A stretch of 16,801 nt of DNA. Source: Methanobacteriota archaeon. GTDB taxonomy: Archaea > Thermoplasmatota > Poseidoniia > Poseidoniales > Thalassarchaeaceae. The DNA is taken from the NCBI GenBank assembly GCA_002731195.1, contig PCAI01000066.1, forward strand, positions 1 through 16,801. The letters are read 5' to 3'. A model generated the notes under the pieces. That model was not told where the DNA came from. It saw nothing but the letters and a program-made list of their open reading frames with translations, and ran no database searches. The position numbers and the translations under genes were made by a program. Positions 13,329 through 16,801 of the stretch are shown piece after piece (the stretch's first letter is position 1; every line of letters begins with the position of its first letter).

Positions 13329-16300
13329 ATGTACGGAGTTCGGGAACTAAGAGCTCTTGGCCTAGTTTTATTGATGATAATTAGTACACAGATTGGCGTC
13401 ATAAGTAATTTGGATTTTAACAATAAAGATTTGCCAGATGGAAACCAAACTTTTTTCGCCAATAATGCCGAAGTAAGTAACATTGCACTTGGCGATTCCA
13501 CAGCGTGTGCCATAGGGACTAATCAGAAAATGAAATGTTGGGGAGATGGCATACTAGGTAAAACGGGCCATGGAAATACAGAAGATTATGGAGATGAAGT
13601 TCTTGAAATGGGGCGTTACTTATATTTTACAGATGTTGGAGAAGATCTTACATTCATAGATGTTGCACTTGGCGAAACATTTTCGTGTGCATTAACCAAT
13701 GACAGTGCAATAAGATGCTGGGGTGAAAATGACAAATTAGGCAGTACATCAGGACTGTCTGGGTCAGGAGCAATAGGAGATGGATATCTTGAAATGGGTA
13801 CAAATATAGATACAGTAAAAATTGGAACTTGGAATGGCAGTTCCATAGAAGCTGGCGCAGAACATGCTTGTGCTGTTGTTAACAACGGCACTAATGATTC
13901 TTTAGTGTGCTGGGGAGGAAATTCTGTAGGGCAACTTGGACTTGGCCATACAGATACAATAGGAGATGATTCTGGAGACTTAATAGGAGAAGAATTGCCC
14001 CATGTAGATTTACCAGATAGAGGGGCGATAACAAGTACTGCTTTGGGTTATGACCACACATGCGTTCTATGGGGTGATGGCGAAATAGGGTGCTGGGGAG
14101 ATAATTCCGCTGGACAGTTAGGAATTGGTAATACAAACACCATTGGAGATGAATCCAATGAAATGAATTCTAATTTAGTATTAGTTGATTTACCTACCTC
14201 TAGAACTGCAACTGCAATTACTGCAGGCAATGATTTTACTTGTGCAATTCTGGATGATTCTAGTGTTGCTTGCTGGGGAGAAGGAAGTGATGGTAGATTA
14301 GGGACAGGATCGGTTGGCGATGAGGGAGATGAGAATGATGAAATTGGCGATAATCTAAATATTGTTAGTTTAGGTTCTGGATTAGGAGTAGATTCATTTG
14401 ATGCTGGAGAATCACATGTATGTGTAATTTTGACAAATAATCAAGTAAAATGTTGGGGGAGCAACGGATTTGGGGAACTTGGTTATGGGGATGGTTATGC
14501 AAGAGGAGATGATGATAATGAAATGGGAAATGAATTGGATGCAGTTTCATTAGGTACCGGGTTAACTGCAACTTTAATTCAAGCCGGAGATTCTTTTACT
14601 TGCGCCTTGATGAGTGATGCACAAGTCAAATGTTGGGGAACTGGAGCAGATGGTAGGACAGGTTTAGAGATAACTGGCGCTATGGGCGAACAAACTGGCG
14701 AAATGGGCGATAACTTAGATTATGTAAAACTCTTTATGCCTTTACCAGTATTTGATGTTGATTGTGATACACAAGCAGAAGGAGTTAATCCAGAAAATCT
14801 AGCATTGGATAGTACATCCAGTGATGTTGGGAATAAAGTTTCTTCCACTTTAACAACAGACCAATGTGCCAGTATATCATATGTAGATGATGAAACAGAT
14901 ACATTAAAATTTGGAATATTTCATAAAAATAAATGGACATTAGAAGAAGTCGTCGAATCGCCTACGGAAATATATGATACAAGTATTTTCCTTGATTCAA
15001 ATGATTACCCTCATTTGTTTTTCATGAGAGATGGTGGCCCAGTTTATCTGACAAAAACAGGAAAAGAATGGGTTTCAGTAGAGCTTGATTCGGATTGGCA
15101 AGGAACTACTTTAAGTGCAGAAATTGATAGTTCTGGCAATTTCTATCTTTTTACGTTGACTACAACAGAGATGATAATTATTACTTGTCTAGAATCTGCT
15201 GATTGCACTAATTCAGGTTCCTGGTCTGAAGTTGGCAGTAGAGCCGTAAACAGTGGAGGTTATGGACTAGATAGTGACATCTCATATGATGATGAGATTT
15301 GGATTACATATACTCATGTGAATTTGCATACTCATGTTGAGGTTGACACATGTTCCAATCTATGTTATTCGTCAATAAGTAATTGGGTTCGGAGAACAAT
15401 TAGTGAGTTTGGAGATGTGTCTAGTTCGAATGCATCTTTAGCGATAGACATTGGAGCAGATAAGTCAATTCATATCGTACATAATAATATGACCAATGGA
15501 TTGCAATATTCGCATTGTGAAACATCGTGTACCTCAGTTTCATCATGGTCAACTGAAGAAATATTAGCAGAATATAGTACTGGAGTCGTAGATATTGCAA
15601 CAGGCCCTGATACGTCGATTGTGATACTTGCAGGAACTTCAGATGGGGAATTTACTCTTCGTAAAAACAATAATCAATGGAATTATAATCAAGTTAAAAG
15701 TATTGGAGACTCGGGATGGACAAGTATAGAAATTACTGATCTTGGACAAATGTGGGGATTTGCGCATTATCCAGGAAGTCCAAACCCATTTTACATGTTA
15801 AGGCAAAAAGGTATGACTAGCGCTGGCCTTAATCTAGATATTGATGGAGATGGGTGGACAAGGATGGATGAGGAAAATTGTGGCACTGATTTCAAAGACA
15901 GTACGAGTTATCCGTCTGATACAGATCAAGATGGAATTTGTGAGGTTAATGATGGTGCAGTTACTGGAGAGTTAAGTTTAGGAGAATCTGATGCATTATC
16001 ATTAGGAGAAGACTTTGGGTGCTCATTATTATCCAATAATTCAGTAGCATGTTGGGGAGATAATTCCGAAGGTCAGCTCGGGAACACTTCAGCAGGTGCA
16101 AGCAGTGATTATGCAGTACTTGTCGATTTCCCAGAGGGATTCAAAGCATCTACAGTGGATGCTGGGGCTGGGCATGCATGTTCAACTGGGCTAGATTTTC
16201 TAGTTGTTTGTTGGGGAAGAAACACTGCGGGTGAATTAGGCAGAGGGACTTTTTCTGCTTATGAAGAACCAGGATACGTGACTTTACCCGCTAACAAATT

Positions 16301-16801
16301 AGTTAGAGACTTAGCAGTTGGAACATCTCATAATTGTATCAAAACATTAGATGGGGAAATTCATTGTTGGGGAGAAAGTAGCGATGAGAGACTTGGAATG
16401 ATTTCTAATTTAAACACTAATGTCGAAATAAATGAAAATTTCGAAGATGTTAGCGTATTAGGATGGGTTGCCAGCGGCGGTTCTTGGAGCATAGAAGAAA
16501 ATGGTGAAACTAATAAATTATTATATCGAGCTAATTACAATAATTGGAGACTTAATGAGTACGTATTACAAAACGACCGTTTGAACTTGCGACCCGGATC
16601 ACAAATTCAATTCGAATTTGACGCCTACCAGTTTGGAGACAATGGCGTGGATGAATGGTTGAAGGTTTGGTCTGGAGATGTTCTGATAGGAACGTTGAGA
16701 GATAATGATTCAACTGAATGGCAAGATAGTTCATGGTTGGAATTTCAAGAAGGAAAGACAACAATAACAATGACAGTGCCCGAAGATTTTTCAGATACTA
16801 G
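13329..16801 (+). CDS. Giant secreted RCC1-repeat surface protein, 3'-truncated by the window
   Basis: Open from ATG 13329 to the window end: at least 1157 residues and no stop. An N-terminal signal peptide is clear (basic VRELRALG, then GLVLLMIISTQIGVIS). Residues about 48-470 hold seven RCC1 units of 60-64 residues, each with an early Cys (HTC/FTC type) and a CWG motif, at Cys 70, 130, 194, 255, 315, 375 and 435. Residues about 470-830 look like a second, six-bladed propeller with a Trp-terminated strand per blade. Residues 835-877 are an Asp-rich calcium-binding type segment (DIDGDGWTRMDEENCGTD, then DTDQDGIC). Three further RCC1 units follow (CWG at 908, 961, 1013), and from about 1040 a beta-sandwich-like domain ends at the window edge. 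It is an extracellular, probably disulfide-stabilised adhesion or binding protein. Its role is unknown, and nucleotide exchange as in eukaryotic RCC1 is not implied. Confidence 0.9.
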   Translation, partial: MYGVRELRALGLVLLMIISTQIGVISNLDFNNKDLPDGNQTFFANNAEVSNIALGDSTACAIGTNQKMKCWGDGILGKTGHGNTEDYGDEVLEMGRYLYFTDVGEDLTFIDVALGETFSCALTNDSAIRCWGENDKLGSTSGLSGSGAIGDGYLEMGTNIDTVKIGTWNGSSIEAGAEHACAVVNNGTNDSLVCWGGNSVGQLGLGHTDTIGDDSGDLIGEELPHVDLPDRGAITSTALGYDHTCVLWGDGEIGCWGDNSAGQLGIGNTNTIGDESNEMNSNLVLVDLPTSRTATAITAGNDFTCAILDDSSVACWGEGSDGRLGTGSVGDEGDENDEIGDNLNIVSLGSGLGVDSFDAGESHVCVILTNNQVKCWGSNGFGELGYGDGYARGDDDNEMGNELDAVSLGTGLTATLIQAGDSFTCALMSDAQVKCWGTGADGRTGLEITGAMGEQTGEMGDNLDYVKLFMPLPVFDVDCDTQAEGVNPENLALDSTSSDVGNKVSSTLTTDQCASISYVDDETDTLKFGIFHKNKWTLEEVVESPTEIYDTSIFLDSNDYPHLFFMRDGGPVYLTKTGKEWVSVELDSDWQGTTLSAEIDSSGNFYLFTLTTTEMIIITCLESADCTNSGSWSEVGSRAVNSGGYGLDSDISYDDEIWITYTHVNLHTHVEVDTCSNLCYSSISNWVRRTISEFGDVSSSNASLAIDIGADKSIHIVHNNMTNGLQYSHCETSCTSVSSWSTEEILAEYSTGVVDIATGPDTSIVILAGTSDGEFTLRKNNNQWNYNQVKSIGDSGWTSIEITDLGQMWGFAHYPGSPNPFYMLRQKGMTSAGLNLDIDGDGWTRMDEENCGTDFKDSTSYPSDTDQDGICEVNDGAVTGELSLGESDALSLGEDFGCSLLSNNSVACWGDNSEGQLGNTSAGASSDYAVLVDFPEGFKASTVDAGAGHACSTGLDFLVVCWGRNTAGELGRGTFSAYEEPGYVTLPANKLVRDLAVGTSHNCIKTLDGEIHCWGESSDERLGMISNLNTNVEINENFEDVSVLGWVASGGSWSIEENGETNKLLYRANYNNWRLNEYVLQNDRLNLRPGSQIQFEFDAYQFGDNGVDEWLKVWSGDVLIGTLRDNDSTEWQDSSWLEFQEGKTTITMTVPEDFSDT
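13473..14720 (+). repeat. Seven RCC1-type coding repeats (first block)
   Basis: Each unit reads roughly 'aGxxHTCAlxxxxxVxCWGxxxxGqLGxGxxxxiGDxxxEMGxxLxxVxLg'. Measured at the CWG cysteine codon, the units start at 13536, 13716, 13908, 14091, 14271, 14451 and 14631. The last four are exactly 180 nt apart. Every unit carries an acidic GD...EMG-like insert. Seven units would close one propeller. Confidence 0.85.
15980..16400 (+). repeat. Three further RCC1-type coding repeats (second block)
   Basis: Units with CWG cysteine codons at 16050, 16209 and 16365 (spacing 159 and 156 nt). They are shorter than the first block because they lack the acidic GD...EMG insert. Three units cannot close a normal seven-bladed propeller on their own. 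Confidence 0.8.

Noticed and set aside
13616..14571. Minus-strand ORFs of 60-91 codons opposite the RCC1 gene
   Set aside because: They lie in the shadow of a strong plus-strand coding frame and have no recognisable features.
13473..14720. 180-nt periodic repeats as a DNA-level satellite
   Set aside because: The periodicity follows RCC1 protein units; synonymous positions have diverged.
13329..16801. Eukaryotic-type RCC1 nucleotide exchange function
   Set aside because: The protein is secreted and cysteine-rich; only the fold repeat is shared.

Overview
The window is AT-rich, gene-dense archaeal DNA. Genes for RNA polymerase subunit Rpo11, an archaeal TruD, aEF-1beta, a haloarchaeal-type small zinc ribbon, an HTH_10 regulator and an archaea-restricted DUF2240 protein all lie in it. 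TATA elements sit about 26 bp upstream of start codons and oligo-T follows a stop. Very large secreted RCC1/calcium-repeat proteins and RND/MMPL-like exporters next to this core set suggest a marine Thermoplasmatota lineage (Poseidoniales/Marine Group II, or Marine Group III). That lineage call is an inference from gene content only; no rRNA or tRNA gene is present.

Left part (1-5350), information processing: the 3' end of an rRNA 2'-O-methyltransferase (RlmE/FtsJ) converges on, and shares its stop tetranucleotide with, a large RND-superfamily membrane protein. Divergent from that is an rpo11(rpoL)-truD operon. TruD converges on a zinc-ribbon/aEF-1beta operon that reads leftward.

Middle part (5343-11860): an AT-rich intergenic stretch carries four alternating copies of a TTATGA element and a perfect 16-bp palindrome. 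It is followed by a leftward DUF2240 gene and then a rightward, translationally coupled three-gene unit: HEAT-repeat protein, an unrecognised 89-residue protein, and a DEAD-box RNA helicase with a DbpA/CsdA-like C-terminal domain. Next is an 876-residue coiled-coil protein ending in a helix-hairpin-helix-like domain, with a hairpin at the predicted 5' end of its mRNA.

Right part (11905-16801): a LysE-family exporter converges on an HTH_10 transcription regulator. Divergent from the regulator is a giant secreted protein that runs off the window (at least 1157 residues). It has a signal peptide, seven RCC1 blades, a second six-bladed propeller-like region, a calcium-binding repeat segment, three more RCC1 blades and a beta-sandwich-like domain.

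The left half serves transcription, RNA modification and translation. The helicase operon probably serves RNA remodelling. The right end is accessory and cell-surface. No CRISPR array, insertion sequence, integrase, defence system or tRNA gene was seen.
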